DNA of 64,000 bases from Letharia columbiana (Eukaryota; Ascomycota; Lecanoromycetes; Lecanorales; Parmeliaceae), in the NCBI RefSeq assembly GCF_014066305.1, contig NW_023501037.1, positions 620,001 through 684,000 on the forward strand, given 5' to 3'. Under the pieces are notes generated by a model that was given only the letters and a program-made list of their open reading frames with translations, ran no database searches and was not told where the DNA came from. Below, in pieces: positions 24,336 through 35,961 of the stretch. The position numbers and the translations under genes are program-made. Within the stretch, counting starts at the first letter, position 1. Every line of letters begins with the position of its first letter.

Positions 24336-27300
24336 ATGTCAGAACTGAGGTTTGATGGGCAGACAGTCGTCGTGAGTGGCGCCGGAGGCGGATTGGGGAA
24401 AGCATACGCTGTATTCTTTGGGGCACGAGGCGCCAATGTTGTCGTCAATGATCTTGGAGGGTCGTTCAAGGGGTGCGTAAAATCCAGAGACTCACCTTTC
24501 GATGCCAACACCCGGGTTCAAAAACATCATGTGTCGTGATCAGAATGCTTTTCTTGTCCCTCAAAACTACCTCATGAATGTCCTTCCCCAGAAGAAGCAA
24601 TGCTGACTCAGAAGCCTGAACAGGGAGGGACAGTCTTCCAAGGTATATACTCCTTCCTGATGCCTGCGAACCGAGTAGCCGATTTGACTCAAACCCACAG
24701 GCAGCAGATATGGTCGTCAACGAGATCCGAGCAGCTGGCGGTAAAGCTGTAGCTAATTATGACAGCGTCGAGAACGGCGAGAAGATCATTGAGACAGCGA
24801 TCAAAGAGTTTGGCAGGATAGACATTCTCTTGAACAATGCCGGCATTCTACGAGATGTCAGCTTTAAGAATATGTCTGATGACGACTGGGATCTCATCAT
24901 CAAGGTTCATGTAAAGGGCGCGTACAAAGTAGGTTTCGTCTTTCAAATCGTTTCTGATTGACAGCTAAAGCTACTTGTCCCAGTGTGCCAGAGCTGCGTG
25001 GCCACATTTCCGGAAGCAGAAGTATGGCCGGGTTATCAACACAGCGTCTGCTGCAGGCCTGTTCGGAAGCTTCGGTCAATGCAACTACTCCGCCGCCAAA
25101 CTCTCTCAAGTCGGTTTCACCGAGACGCTCGCAAAGGAGGGTTATAAGTACAACATAATATGCAATGTCATAGCACCCATAGCCGCCAGCAGGATGACAC
25201 AGACTGTGATGCCACCAGATATCTTGGAAAACCTCAAGCCAGATTGGGTCATACCACTCGTTGCTGTGCTTGTGCATCCTTCGAACAAGCACGAGACAGG
25301 ATCGATCTTCGAGGTGGGAGGAGGACATATTGCAAAATTGCGATGGGAGCGAGCAAAAGGTGCTCTGCTGAAGACTGGCCCAAGCCTTACCCCAGGAGCA
25401 ATCCTGAGACAGTGGAAGAATGTCAATGATTTCTCGGAGCCAAGCTATCCAAGCGGCGTTGCAGATTTCATGAGTCTGCTCGAAGAAGCGCAAAAGCTTG
25501 GAGAAAATGAGCCAGGCGAGCATATCGACTACACAGGAAAGGTCGCGGTCGTGACAGGTGGGGGAGCTGGGTGAGTTGCCCTATTGATTGCTACGTGGTG
25601 GTGCTGATGGTCGTAGACTTGGTCGCTCGTACTGCCTCCTTTTCGCGAAATTAGGCGCCTCCGTGGTGGTCAACGACCTTGTCAATCCTGGTGACGTGGT
25701 TCAAGAGATTCAAAAGAACGGCGGAAAAGCCGTGGGTAATAAAGCCTCTGCTGAGGACGGAGACGCTGTTATAAAAGCTGCAATGGATGCATACGGACGA
25801 ATCGACATCCTCGTCAACAATGCCGGGATTCTGAGAGACAAAGCTTTTGCTAATATGGAAGACAAGATGTGGGATCAAGTTATTGCTGTCCACCTTCGAG
25901 GGACCTACAAAACCACCAAGGCCGCATGGCCATATTTCTTGAAGCAGAAATATGGACGAATAGTCAATACCACGAGCACAAGTGGTATCTATGGGAATTT
26001 CGGTCAAGCTAATTATGCTGCAGCAGTACGTTTCCCATATGAAGATCTCGAACAGATACTAAATTTGCCTAGAAACTTGGTATACTTGGTCTCTCACGTG
26101 CGCTTGCACGTGAGGGTGCAAAGTACAATATCAATGTCAATACAATTGCGCCGAACGCCGGTACGAATATGACAAGAAGCATAATGCCTGAAGAGATGGT
26201 CCAAGCATTTAAACCTGAACAGGTAGCACCACTTGTTGTCGCGTTGTGTTCCGATCAGGTCCCGAAGCCTCCAACAGGAGGCCTATTCGAAGTAGGCAGC
26301 GGCTGGCATGCGCGGACGAGATGGCAAAGAAGCGGCGGGCACGGCTTTCCAGTCGATGTAAAGCTTACTCCTGAGGCCGTAGTGAAGGCGTGGTCGGATA
26401 TTGTCAACTTCGACGACGGAAGGGCAGATCATCCGGAGGATGGCCAAGACGGATTGAAGAGCATAATCAACAACATGCAAAACAGGAGTAGCGATGTCAA
26501 CAAACCAAGAGAGGCAAACACTGACACTCTGGACAAGATCGAGAAAGCGAAAAAATTGCACTCCGAGGGAACCAAATATAAGTATGATGACAAGGATATC
26601 ATCTTGTATAACCTTGGGATTGGCGCCAAGAGGACCGAACTTCCCTTCGTGTATGAGAACTCGGATTTCTTTCAGGCACTTCCTACCTTCGGTGTGGTTC
26701 CCTACTTCGGCGCTGAGATACCTTGGAGTATGAATGAGGTTCTCCCCAACTTCTCACCCATGATGCTTCTCCACGGCGAACAATACCTTGAGATTCGCAA
26801 ATTCCCCATACCAACCGCTGCGACACTGGTCAGCTATCCCAAACTTGTCGAAGTAATTGACAAGGGCAAGTCCGCCATCATGGTATCCGGGACAACCACG
26901 AAGGACGTCGCTACTGGAGAAGATATTTTCTACAACGAATCATCCGCCGTCATCCGAGGCAGCGGGAGCTTTGGAGGTCCCAGCAAAGGAGCAGACCGAG
27001 GTGCGTCGACCGCAGTGTATCAGCCTCCAAAAAGGCAACCTGATGCTGTTGTTGAGGAGGCGACGACCGAAGAGCAAGCTGCTCTCTACCGTTTAAACGG
27101 TGATAGGAATCCTCTGCACATCGACCCAGATTTCTCGAAGATGGGCGGCTTCAAGACTCCCATCTTGCACGGCCTGTGCTTCTTCGGTATCAGCGGCAAG
27201 CACGTTTATCAGTCATACGGTCCATTCAAGAACATCAAGGTCAGGTTTGCAGGGACGGTGCTCCCAGGTCAGAAGCTAAGGACCGAGATGTGGAAGGAGG

Positions 27301-27404
27301 GCGGGAAGGTAATATTTCAGACCAAGGTAGTGGAGACGGGTAAGTTGTGCATTGCTGGAGCTGGGGCGGAACTGTTGGGAACTGGGAAAACAACGAAGCT
27401 GTGA
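24336..27404 (+). CDS. fox2: Peroxisomal multifunctional beta-oxidation protein Fox2 (enoyl-CoA hydratase 2 / 3-hydroxyacyl-CoA dehydrogenase)
   Basis: Six exons: 24336..24472, a 19-nt exon 24624..24642, 24701..24928, 24984..25570, 25617..26025, 26073..27404; 903 residues, the usual fungal length. Two tandem short-chain dehydrogenase domains are evident: [11 protein letters not shown] ... [11 protein letters not shown] ... YSAAK (domain A, about residues 1-300) and TGGGAGLGRSY ... [11 protein letters not shown] ... YAAAK (domain B, about 315-600), each with the cofactor loop and Tyr-x-x-x-Lys catalytic pair. The C-terminal MaoC-like hydratase 2 domain carries [15 protein letters not shown] and [12 protein letters not shown]. 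It catalyses the second and third steps of peroxisomal fatty-acid oxidation. The protein ends in TKL, a non-canonical PTS1. It is probably under the control of Far/CTF1 regulators. Confidence 0.97.
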
Positions 27405-27672
27405 TACAAACGTTGGAGCGTCCAAGGGCGTTTCTCAGTCAAAGATAGCAGCTATATGTAGCTAGTTTGAAGAATTTCCTTAAGAGGCCTTGTAATCAGA
27501 CGTGATACGGTACCCGAACTCCAGGACCGACACCACGATCTGGTAGGAAGGCTAAAACGCAACGCGCTAAGTGCAGCTCACAGCTCGTACATTAGCTCCG
27601 AGTCCCCATACCACAACCGACGACCGCATCTACCACCTCCTCACTCGCAACTCACGAACTCCGATAGTTACC

Positions 27673-28094
27673 ATGGCAAACGGGTCAGTCCTTTGTCCAT
27701 TCCTAATATCAAGCGCATCCCTTTGCTAACCCGACTTCCTCTGGTAGCGCTAGCATCATCATCGGCCTCGTTTTTGTTGTCGTGGCGTCGCTACTCGCCT
27801 ATTTCTTCTCACCCAAAGGCGAAAACCAGACGTGAGTCCCTTGGAGTCTCCTGGACTGATGGACCGAGGCCGGCATGACTGACGATTGGGATCCTGCAAC
27901 AGTGTCTGGCGCAGTTCTCTCATCCTAAGCTTCGCAAGCTGCTACATAATGTGGGGTACGTCGACCTTTCCTCAACCTGGCTTTCGGCCTGATTCAGAGC
28001 TGAATTTGGTCTCGTAGCAATAACATTCCTTGCACAATGGCATCCACTCATCAACCCTGAAAACGCGGAGCTGAGACCGGAGCACGCTCCTTGA
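27673..28094 (+). CDS. vma9: V-type proton ATPase subunit e (Vma9), four tiny exons
   Basis: Exons 27673..27683, 27748..27831, 27903..27955 and 28018..28094 encode 74 residues (yeast Vma9 has 73). The product starts MANGASIIIGLVFVVVASLL, has a second membrane helix (SLILSFASCYIMWAITFLAQ), and ends HPLINPENAELRPEHAP. This is the two-helix V0 subunit e of the vacuolar proton pump. All three introns have GT-AG ends and keep the frame. The gene is too fragmented to be seen by simple ORF calling. It lies 270 bp downstream of fox2 on the same strand. Confidence 0.93.
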
Positions 28095-28930
28095 GGGCTG
28101 CGGGGAATCTTTTTATATTTGCTGGCATGGTTGTCAAGGCACGACGTGTCTGGGAATTCTTGTTGTTTATACGGCTACGGTGACGGAATGGCAGTAACAT
28201 CGACGTTGGCGGGTACTACATTGCGTGTTCGAAGGGGCGCGCTGACGCTTCCTGGAGAGGTAGCTACCCCGGAGGCGATTACTACAGGAGCCGTCAAAAG
28301 GGCACTTTTGTCATATACCGACTTCCCCAAAGCAGTTTCCATGCTCATGTACCCGCCGCTGCAAAGGATATCGTTCTTGTACGGTCCCTCGGAATATACT
28401 TCCAGCTGACATTGAGAAGCAAGGACTTGGCGAGACCAAGTCGATAGGTGCGCCAGCCTTTCATTGGGCATTTTCAATTGCCGTCTGTTCTATGGCTGCT
28501 TTCGGAAAGAATCCGGCGCAATCATCTTGTCAGTTCTTTAAGCTTTTATTGATGGCTGCTACAGTGATCGAGAATCCAAGAAGATGTATTGAACTTCTTG
28601 AAAAAGGAGCAGTCCTGTCCAAGTATTGAAAGCGTTGGCTTGAAAGCTGTTGGTCGTAGTTTTATTGGCTAACTATACAGACACACATACGCACACAAAA
28701 GCCACCGTAGCGGCGTGCCGCCAAACATGCCAATTATCACGCCTTGTGCATGCAGTCCTGGTCACATTAGGAAAGTACATAATCATTGAAAATGATTTTA
28801 GACCCTCAAGCATCACGAGTTCATTACATGACCTGGAAAACTATACAAAGGTAGTGTGAGTGACGACACCATCCTCCAATAGCTATAATGCTGGGCACGT
28901 CGAATGGGGAGCTGGAAAATCCCCAAATGC
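28095..28930. other. Convergent intergenic region
   Basis: 836 bp between the vma9 and RING-gene 3' ends. A 100-codon minus-strand frame (28175-28477) has no family features. A short CA-rich tract lies near 28,680. Nothing else seen. Confidence 0.4.
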
Positions 28931-31776
28931 TCATGATGCCGAAGAGAGCCTCGGCGAGGATGAAGTTGGGCGTCCCTGCTGAGGCGCCTTTTGCTCATCA
29001 ACCCCTTGTCCTCTGCAAAGAGGGCAAGAATTACGCCCAGTAGTGAGCCACTACAACCAAGACATATCAGCGTCGACCTAACAGAGTTTTAGGAGTAGTA
29101 CAACGACATACCACATCGATACATTCACGATGAAACAGGTGAGAGCATTTCTTCAGCTGCCGCACTTGCTCTTCGGCTTGGTACTCTTCGAGGCAGACCA
29201 AGCAGCGCTCACTGGAGCCTATTCGAATCTGGCTCATACCCCGGGTAGCTTCTGCAACAAGTGTATCTGCAGACCGCTTGATACAAAATAATCCTGATGC
29301 TGAAGCAACATCCTCACGACTGGCGACGGGAGGCTTGGCGGGACCCAAAAGGGAGGATAACAGTAACATGTCTTCGTATGTGGGATTCTAGAGATGTCAG
29401 ACAGCAGCAATGACTGATCAAACCCTTCGGAGTATTAGGGAAAATGTAGCATACATCTGTGAAAAGGCTTGGAGTGGTCAATGCAGGATGATCTTCGGAA
29501 AGGTTTGTGCCAACGACGTATATCAACCAGCTTCGACTTCCTGGGGCTGGAGTATCGCCAGTGTCGACCTCGTCCGGTTCTACCATTCCGTTTCGTCTAG
29601 CGGCACCAGCTCCAAGATTCCGGTGACGCGCAAATTCCGAATCGCTCCTTCGCCGGTGCTGCACACGAGTCGCTTGGTCTTCGGGGTCAGATGATCCCGC
29701 TTCTCGCAAATGCTGTACTGCTAGGTCTCGGTTGGGCATCGGTGGCTGCTGTATTGCTGATGCGGATGACGGTCGACGACTGGGCGTCGTAGCTGCAGAA
29801 GAGTACGCAGACAGGCCAGGATCTGCGGGAGTAGACGGTGGAGGATGGGGCCCTGGAGGGGATTCAGAGGGTGTAGGAGGGTTAGCTGAGCTGGGATTCG
29901 GATATATATCTGTAGAACCCTGTCTACTTGGGCTCAAGGTACGCTGGTGTCGTTGGCTATCATAATTAGCTGGAAATGTGTTAAGTCCTCCAATAGAAGC
30001 ACGTCGACGATGTGGGAACCTCGATCTGCCATTAGCATGCCTAAGTAAGCCGCCAGCTCCATGCCTATGGGCGTTGGTTGGAGCCAAGGGTGAGAAATTG
30101 AGCAGGGAGTCCAAATTAGATTCTCCAGTGGCTGTATCTTCGAGACCGATGTTTTCCGACGGAACTGAGCGGACTCCAACTACGACCAGCGTTACGGTCC
30201 TTCCTTCGCGATCGACAGAAGCGTTTTCATCCGCTGCTGAATGACTGTTGGCTCTTGTTCGCCCACCCGTCCTCTCAGCATTTGACGTAGCATTTGCGGC
30301 TATCGTAGTCGAAGTTTGACTAACGAATCGAAAGACCCGTAAAAAATTCAGAGGAGGTAATGTACCTAGAGGGCGTGTGGAATCTTGGCTGCCGTCATGA
30401 GTACGTGTTTCTCCAGTCAGACTCGTCGCATTTTGAAGCGTCCGAAAGAGATTGTTGAGACTCCCGTCCAAATCATCAGGGCCAATTGCCTGGATGTCTG
30501 GGACAGGCTGTTCAGACGTTCCGGAAAGCTGGGCGGCAATTGCAGTGGCAGCTAAGTGTAGAATCCGAGGCAAAGGGCCATCGTTGTCACGCCTGATCAG
30601 CCGACTTGATCGGCCTCGGAGCATACTGGGCATCCTGCGACCTTCGCGTCTTCCGCCAGGCCCACGTTCCGTCCAACGTTCCGTCCAACTAGCCGGCTCA
30701 ACCCTAGAGACAGTACGCTCAGGAGACTCGGACAGGGTAGCGACACCTGAAACTCTTTGTTCCCTGTTACTAGAAGGTGATGTTTCAGGTCTGGGGCTAT
30801 TCATGCCAATGCTTGGATCGGCGACATCAAGTGGTGGAAGCGGGGAATTAGGATCATGGGTCGGTGTTAGTCTCAAGGGACGTTGAGGCGGTAGTTGACG
30901 ACCATGATCCGGACTTGGCGCGTTTGTTGTAGGAAGCAAAGCTTCAAATGGAGTCGAGATAGATCGACGGACTCTCGATAGGCGAGCGCTACGAGAGATT
31001 GAGAAGAATCTTGATGGAGGGCTACCAGGCGCCGTAGAAAGTGTCCTTGATGGAAGTACTTCGCGAAGCGGAGACTGCGTAAAGCCAGAAGGGGGCAGTG
31101 ACCCATCGGGGCTGAGAGGAAAGGGACGAGAAATTGGTGCAAGCTCTCTCGGCCGCCTTGGCCTTGAACCAGTGGAAGGTCTCGGAGTCAAGGAGCCAAA
31201 TAATGACAGGCGATGAGTGGGGTGATCTCTTGCGTCGTTCGTAGTATTTGAGGGATCAGTATTCGACAATCTCCGTCTCAGGAAACGACCCTCTCCCTGG
31301 CCGTCACCTGGAATTTCGCTTGCAGCATAGCGTGGCATAATCATTGAGCTTAACCTGGCCATTCGGCTCGTTCGTCTTGGCATTGGAGACGCGGTAATGT
31401 GCGTGATTGGAGTACTCTGCATACCCAGGTCCCCCATGTCAGCCAGGGGCCGCTGCTCGTGCTGCTCATAGAATATCTCATCTCGGGTTAAGATGTCTCT
31501 GCTGTTCCCTGCTCCTCCTCTTAAGGCCGGTATTGATTGGGCGGATATCTGCCGGCTGAACGTTGCGATGGGCCGCGAGGACTGAGAGTCTTGTACCTGA
31601 GAGGGCGTTGTGGATGTTCCTTGGATCGGCTGATCGGTGGTTCGCGGACCAGAAGACCATAGTCTCGGAGATGGCCCATCTCTGGTTTCTCTATCCTGGA
31701 CGATTTGAGAGAAGCGTCGAGAATTGCGGTGGAGGAAGTCTTCCCGATCACGTTGAGTCGAAGCACTTTGACCCAT
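28931..31776 (-). CDS. RING-H2 E3 ubiquitin ligase, probably N-myristoylated
   Basis: Three minus-strand exons: 29455..31776, 29112..29387, 28931..29050; 905 residues from the ATG at 31776. The open frame extends 93 codons further up, but MGQSASTQ is the better start: Gly2 with Ser6 fits the N-myristoylation consensus. About 700 residues are Ser/Pro/Arg-rich and disordered. Before the RING is a conserved block (SWLIYVVGTNLSEDHPALTT, then NPTYEDMLLLSSLLGPAKPP). The RING-H2 finger is CLVCLEEYQAEEQVRQLKKC, SHLFHREC and WLTTGRNSCPLC, with all eight ligands present only when both introns are removed. It probably transfers ubiquitin at a membrane. Substrates unknown. Confidence 0.9.
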
Positions 31777-32694
31777 GGCGGGCGGAATCAGCTTTCGAGT
31801 CGGGAAAGACAATAGTGCATGAGGCTTGAGGAGTTGGGTTACTTCATAGCAAATGCCACGAGAAGGAGCCAGCGGAGTAGTTGTAAGACAGAAGGGTCGG
31901 AAAGGCTTCAGGATTGGATTCAAACGGTTCTTGCGTTGCGTGGTGACAAGTATGAGCCATATGTCTTTGACTGTAGAGTGACTATAGAGTGTTTGCGAAG
32001 ACAGGGTGTAGAAGTGAAATAAAAGTGAATGCTGGATGAGGATGGCTCGAGCCACGAGATAGAAAGAAAGTTTGGAAGTCAGCGGGCGGTGTAATGGGGG
32101 ACAGCAGAGTGAGTGAGGTGCTTCCTGGGATCGCGCTCCATGTCGAATACACTTGCGAAGTATTCAATGATGAAAGACGGTCAGTCACTGTTTATAGTAT
32201 GTCTACAGAGTGATATATCATATACTCTATGTCTAATTTTACTAAGGTGACCCTGCTGCTGCTGATGCTGCCGATGCTGCTGCTGCATAAGGGTAAGTAC
32301 CATATGATCCTTGTTCGTTTTGGCTTGGCCGCTGCTAGGTCGCAGCAGTCTAGCCTTCTTTCACTCCCACATCCCGTACTCAGCACATTATGGATTTCTG
32401 CTTATATATGATGATGCTTTTCTATGAGGCGTCTTTAAATTCCTCATCATGGTCATGCTCTAGTATTGTCCACGAACATGATGCGACTCAATTTCAGATG
32501 CTTGTTGAACATGCCATCTCCTGTTCCAAGGTTTCAAAATCGCTGACCCTACCACAATCTGAACCCTCTAAAGATAACCACATACTGAATTTGAGAGGAC
32601 CAAAGGACGAACCAGCAGATGAAAGATGGTACTCTTCGAATAGATTGATGCTATGATCCATCTTCGTCCATCACACTCTAGCTAAGAAACAGCG
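31777..32694. promoter_or_regulatory. Divergent upstream region, RING gene / rrn11
   Basis: 918 bp between divergent starts. Position 32,258-32,290 has an imperfect CTG-type trinucleotide run (CTGCTGCTGATGCTG). No coding signal I trust. Confidence 0.4.
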
Positions 32695-34047
32695 ATGTCT
32701 TCTATCCTGTACTTCTCGCCTGCTTTTAAGCCCAGCTTGTCACTTTCAGATCTTCCGTCTTCTCCCCGCGAATTGTCCAAGAAGCGGAAAAGGGACCTTG
32801 AGCCTTTGGACGGTGATGGTGGTGACGGTGGTGACGAGGGACTGGAAGCAGATTCCGCTGCTAACGGAACAAGCCTGCCCTCCGGATACTCCAACGCTTC
32901 TGTCACTATATCATCAGCAGCCCTAGATGTGGACACATCGCCTAGCGACAAGACACTCCACTCTCAGCCTTCCAGTCACACTGATCGTCAAGGACTACAC
33001 GCAAGTAGTTTTCCTCAATCTTTCCCACATCACATCGCAGGGACTGCGCCTTCGATGTCTAAAGGACGGATCAGCGATGAGCTCGCCACACTCAAGCCCC
33101 CATTATATGTTACCACGGGAAGTGTGCCTACTGCCGCAGCAGAGAGAGTTCCTAGCAGCACGGGGTCACGACAGCATCATCTTAACACCATTACGGCAAT
33201 CCTGCACAGGTGTCTTTCGGAAGGCGACTATATACGCGCAAGCAGAGCGTGGGCGATGCTTCTCCGAGCTGAACAGAACGGTCGTTCTATGGATCTCAGG
33301 ACGCATGATCGTTGGGGTGTGGGGGCAGAGATCCTCATGCACCGTGAGTCGCAAATGACGCAGAAGACCCTAGACCACAACGTAATTGATTTTTCGAGTT
33401 TCACGTCCGAATTCAGTGTCAAAACCGAAAATTTTGAGAAGGCCAAAGAGTATTATGAGAGGGTTGTACTTCAGTATCCCTATCGTAAAGCATTTCCCAA
33501 CGCCATAGGGTCTCTAAACTTCTCCATAGCCATGTTCAGTCTCTGGATATACACGATCCAAGAGCGGAGTTCAATAGCGCTCATGGCTGTTGGCGGCTCC
33601 GACCAAGGTATGGACGAGACCGATGCAGAAGCCAATGACGACGTTCAAAGGTCATCCGCATCAGATATGGAGCCTGATCGCTACCGAATGCGTGAGCAAG
33701 TCAGGAGAGACACCCTGCAAAGTGCTCACGAGATCGCTACCCGACTTGATGGGTTGCTCGTATCTCCGCCCTATTCCGACAGTGCTAGGTTCTGGAAGCT
33801 TTGTGTTCAAATGTATTTGTGGATCGCGAATCTTTCAGTTGCTACCATCTCTTCAAACTACGGCTCAAGTAGCAACGGGGATGATGAAAACCTGACTGTG
33901 GGAAGTTCATCCCGGTTGAGAAATGTCAGCTGGGGTACTCCCTCGAACGAGGAACATAGAGCTGGACAAGCGCGACAGAAAGCCCTTGCAAGGGCAGAAG
34001 AGGCATTCCAGAGGCTCAAAATTTATGGTGAAAGTTCGTCAGAGTAG
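32695..34047 (+). CDS. rrn11: RNA polymerase I core-factor subunit, Rrn11-like
   Basis: Single exon, 450 residues, ATG preceded by a purine at -3. The N-terminal 150 residues are acidic and disordered (KKRKRDLEP, then a Gly/Asp run). The conserved part starts LNTITAILHRCLSEGDYIRA and SRAWAMLLRAEQNGRSMDLR, which I recognise as the TPR-like core of the Pol I initiation factor family (Rrn11). It is followed by EKAKEYYERVVLQYPYRKAFP, a second helical repeat, and a C-terminal helix AGQARQKALARAEEAFQRLK. In yeast, Rrn11 forms Core Factor with Rrn6 and Rrn7 and recruits Pol I to rDNA promoters in the nucleolus. Confidence 0.82.
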   Translation: MSSILYFSPAFKPSLSLSDLPSSPRELSKKRKRDLEPLDGDGGDGGDEGLEADSAANGTSLPSGYSNASVTISSAALDVDTSPSDKTLHSQPSSHTDRQGLHASSFPQSFPHHIAGTAPSMSKGRISDELATLKPPLYVTTGSVPTAAAERVPSSTGSRQHHLNTITAILHRCLSEGDYIRASRAWAMLLRAEQNGRSMDLRTHDRWGVGAEILMHRESQMTQKTLDHNVIDFSSFTSEFSVKTENFEKAKEYYERVVLQYPYRKAFPNAIGSLNFSIAMFSLWIYTIQERSSIALMAVGGSDQGMDETDAEANDDVQRSSASDMEPDRYRMREQVRRDTLQSAHEIATRLDGLLVSPPYSDSARFWKLCVQMYLWIANLSVATISSNYGSSSNGDDENLTVGSSSRLRNVSWGTPSNEEHRAGQARQKALARAEEAFQRLKIYGESSSE

Positions 34048-35438
34048 CATGACCTCTATCGAGCGAAAACAACCTTGTGGCGGGCTCACCGTTGGCACAA
34101 TGGTTAGGAGGTGGGTACGTCGCCTCATCCGTTACGATGCTCTAATCTTCACATAAAATGGTCAAAGGTCTACTGCTTGTTGCTGCTGGAAGCCAGAGGC
34201 TGTCATCGGTAGGTCAACGTCCCATAGATGTGACAATGTCGGATGGTGCATCAAAGGCCAGAGAAGTCTCCAAGATCTGCAACATGTGGCGACGGTTCGT
34301 CGTATTTGCGCTAGCAGACCCCCTTCAACTTTGTGCCCTCGTGCCAATGCGAGGTATCTATTCATAAGATGTGGTTTGACGGGTCAGAAATCGGATCAGT
34401 CCTACAATTCATGGTGTCCTCTTGCGACCCCCTCACACCAATCTTCTATCAGCTCGTTGCTAGCCTCTTAGATACTTGTTTGCTCCTGGATGGTGCCATC
34501 GCTCTTGCAGATGAAGTTTGAGCCGGAAGGCCCGGGAAGCAGGCATGGTGGCTAGGGTGTACAAGAGAGAAATCAAGATGCAGAGCATTTGGTCGCAACG
34601 TCTTGCCCACCGGGTTTGTCCCGTCCCAGCCAGCATAAGGATCAGCATGAGTGAGCAATGCGGGTCTTACCGGGGTTCAGACCTGGCCAGGAATACAGAA
34701 GCATGCCGAGATGAAGATATCTTGGATACAAGGGTGGCAAATTCCGGCGGGAGAAACCTTGAAAGATGAGTTCGATTTAGACTAAGAAGCAGTGCCTGAT
34801 CGGCATGAATCCACGTGAGCTTGACAGTTGGGGCGCCGCTTGGTGCCTTCAGATTCCCATCGGGGAGAGATGATCGACCCAACGGTATCTATGTTTGTCA
34901 GATCGGTAGTAAGGATGATGCACTTGCCGCCGAAGGGAAACAAGAGGTACTAGATAGATAATAATCGGAGTATACTAAATCATAGAGAGGTGGTACCTTT
35001 TTTTTAGGGAGAAAATACAAGGGTTGTTTTAATGTGCGGCGTAGCTTCCGTTTAGGCAGTAGCGATATAGTTACTTTATGACTTTAATGAGTACTGAGTA
35101 AGGTAGGTAGGGAGGTAGGGTACCTTAGGCACAAGAATCATGATTTTATGACAGGGTATCGCCACGGCGTACCTACTAGACTGCTAGGATGTTTTCAAAG
35201 TCCAGGAAGTTTTATAGTGTGTTGAATAAAATAGAATAGAAAAAAAGAAAGAAAAAAAAGTAACACTTTTACACCTCGACCGCCGACGGTTGAACCCTTG
35301 ATCATTTTAGATTATTATTGGGCGGATTCATGGGTAAGGTAGATCTGGCGCTGGCGACAGAAAGAAAGAGAGAGAAAATCGCACTTGCACACACACTTGC
35401 TTAAGTACACTTGCTTTAGTTGTTTAAAAGCCGAAGCG

Positions 35439-35460
35439 CATTATTATTATTATTATTATT
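35439..35460. repeat. ATT trinucleotide microsatellite
   Basis: About seven ATT units in a row in the presumed promoter of the Zn2Cys6 gene. Likely length-variable. Confidence 0.85.
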
Positions 35461-35682
35461 GCTGACCTCCGGTCTCTTTTCCAGGGTTTACGATGATCTT
35501 GTGATAAAAATAATAGATAGATTACAGCTGCGAGCGGTGATCATGAGCACAGGAATAACCAAAGGAGGCTCACACGACGATCATCAAAGGTTATTGAATT
35601 GAGGTCCAAAGAGAGAAAGCCAGAGGTGGGTGCAGCAATCAACCAGTAGTCCTCGTACTGTGCCAATAATATCAATATACCT

Positions 35683-35775
35683 TCCTTTCTTTCCCTCCAA
35701 CTACATCCCTTCCTTTCTTTCTTTCTGTCCTTCCTTCTTTCCTTCTTTCTTTTTCTCTCTCTACCCTCTTCCAGT
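35683..35775. promoter_or_regulatory. Polypyrimidine (CCTT/CTTT) tract
   Basis: About 90 bp almost purely C and T on the plus strand (CCTTCCTTTC, CTTTCTTTCTG and similar units), ending about 190 bp before the regulator ATG. Such CT tracts often mark the transcription start of fungal genes; it is also a slippage-prone repeat. Confidence 0.6.
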
Positions 35776-35961
35776 ACGCCTTAATCGGGTCTTTACATCG
35801 TCGAGTTTTGCAGCGCATAGTCCATCGTTTTGTTGCTGTTATTACGCCTTTTGTTCCCTGTCTGATAGCACGAATTCACATTGAAGTATTCAAAAGGGCC
35901 ACAGCATTCTCCGGTTATACCAAAGCGATCCGGTTTCAAGACTGCCGATTTCGCTCCTGTC

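Larger units (their letters stand above)
34048..35961. other. 1.9-kb region without a confident gene; long leader of the next gene
   Basis: From 34,050 to 34,900 there are overlapping short frames. The best is a minus-strand stretch (34,880 to 34,667) followed by a GTAAG donor and another hydrophobic frame, but I cannot assemble a protein. From 34,930 to 35,400 the DNA is A/T-rich with homopolymer runs. Then come an ATT microsatellite and a polypyrimidine tract. Most of 35,400-35,960 is probably promoter and leader of the downstream regulator. Confidence 0.45.

Noticed and set aside
28175..28477. 100-codon minus-strand frame downstream of vma9
   Set aside because: No ATG context, splice or motif supporting a gene.
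35280..35310. GGTTGAACCC motif resembling a tRNA T-arm on the minus strand
   Set aside because: No flanking T-stem, acceptor or anticodon arm could be built.
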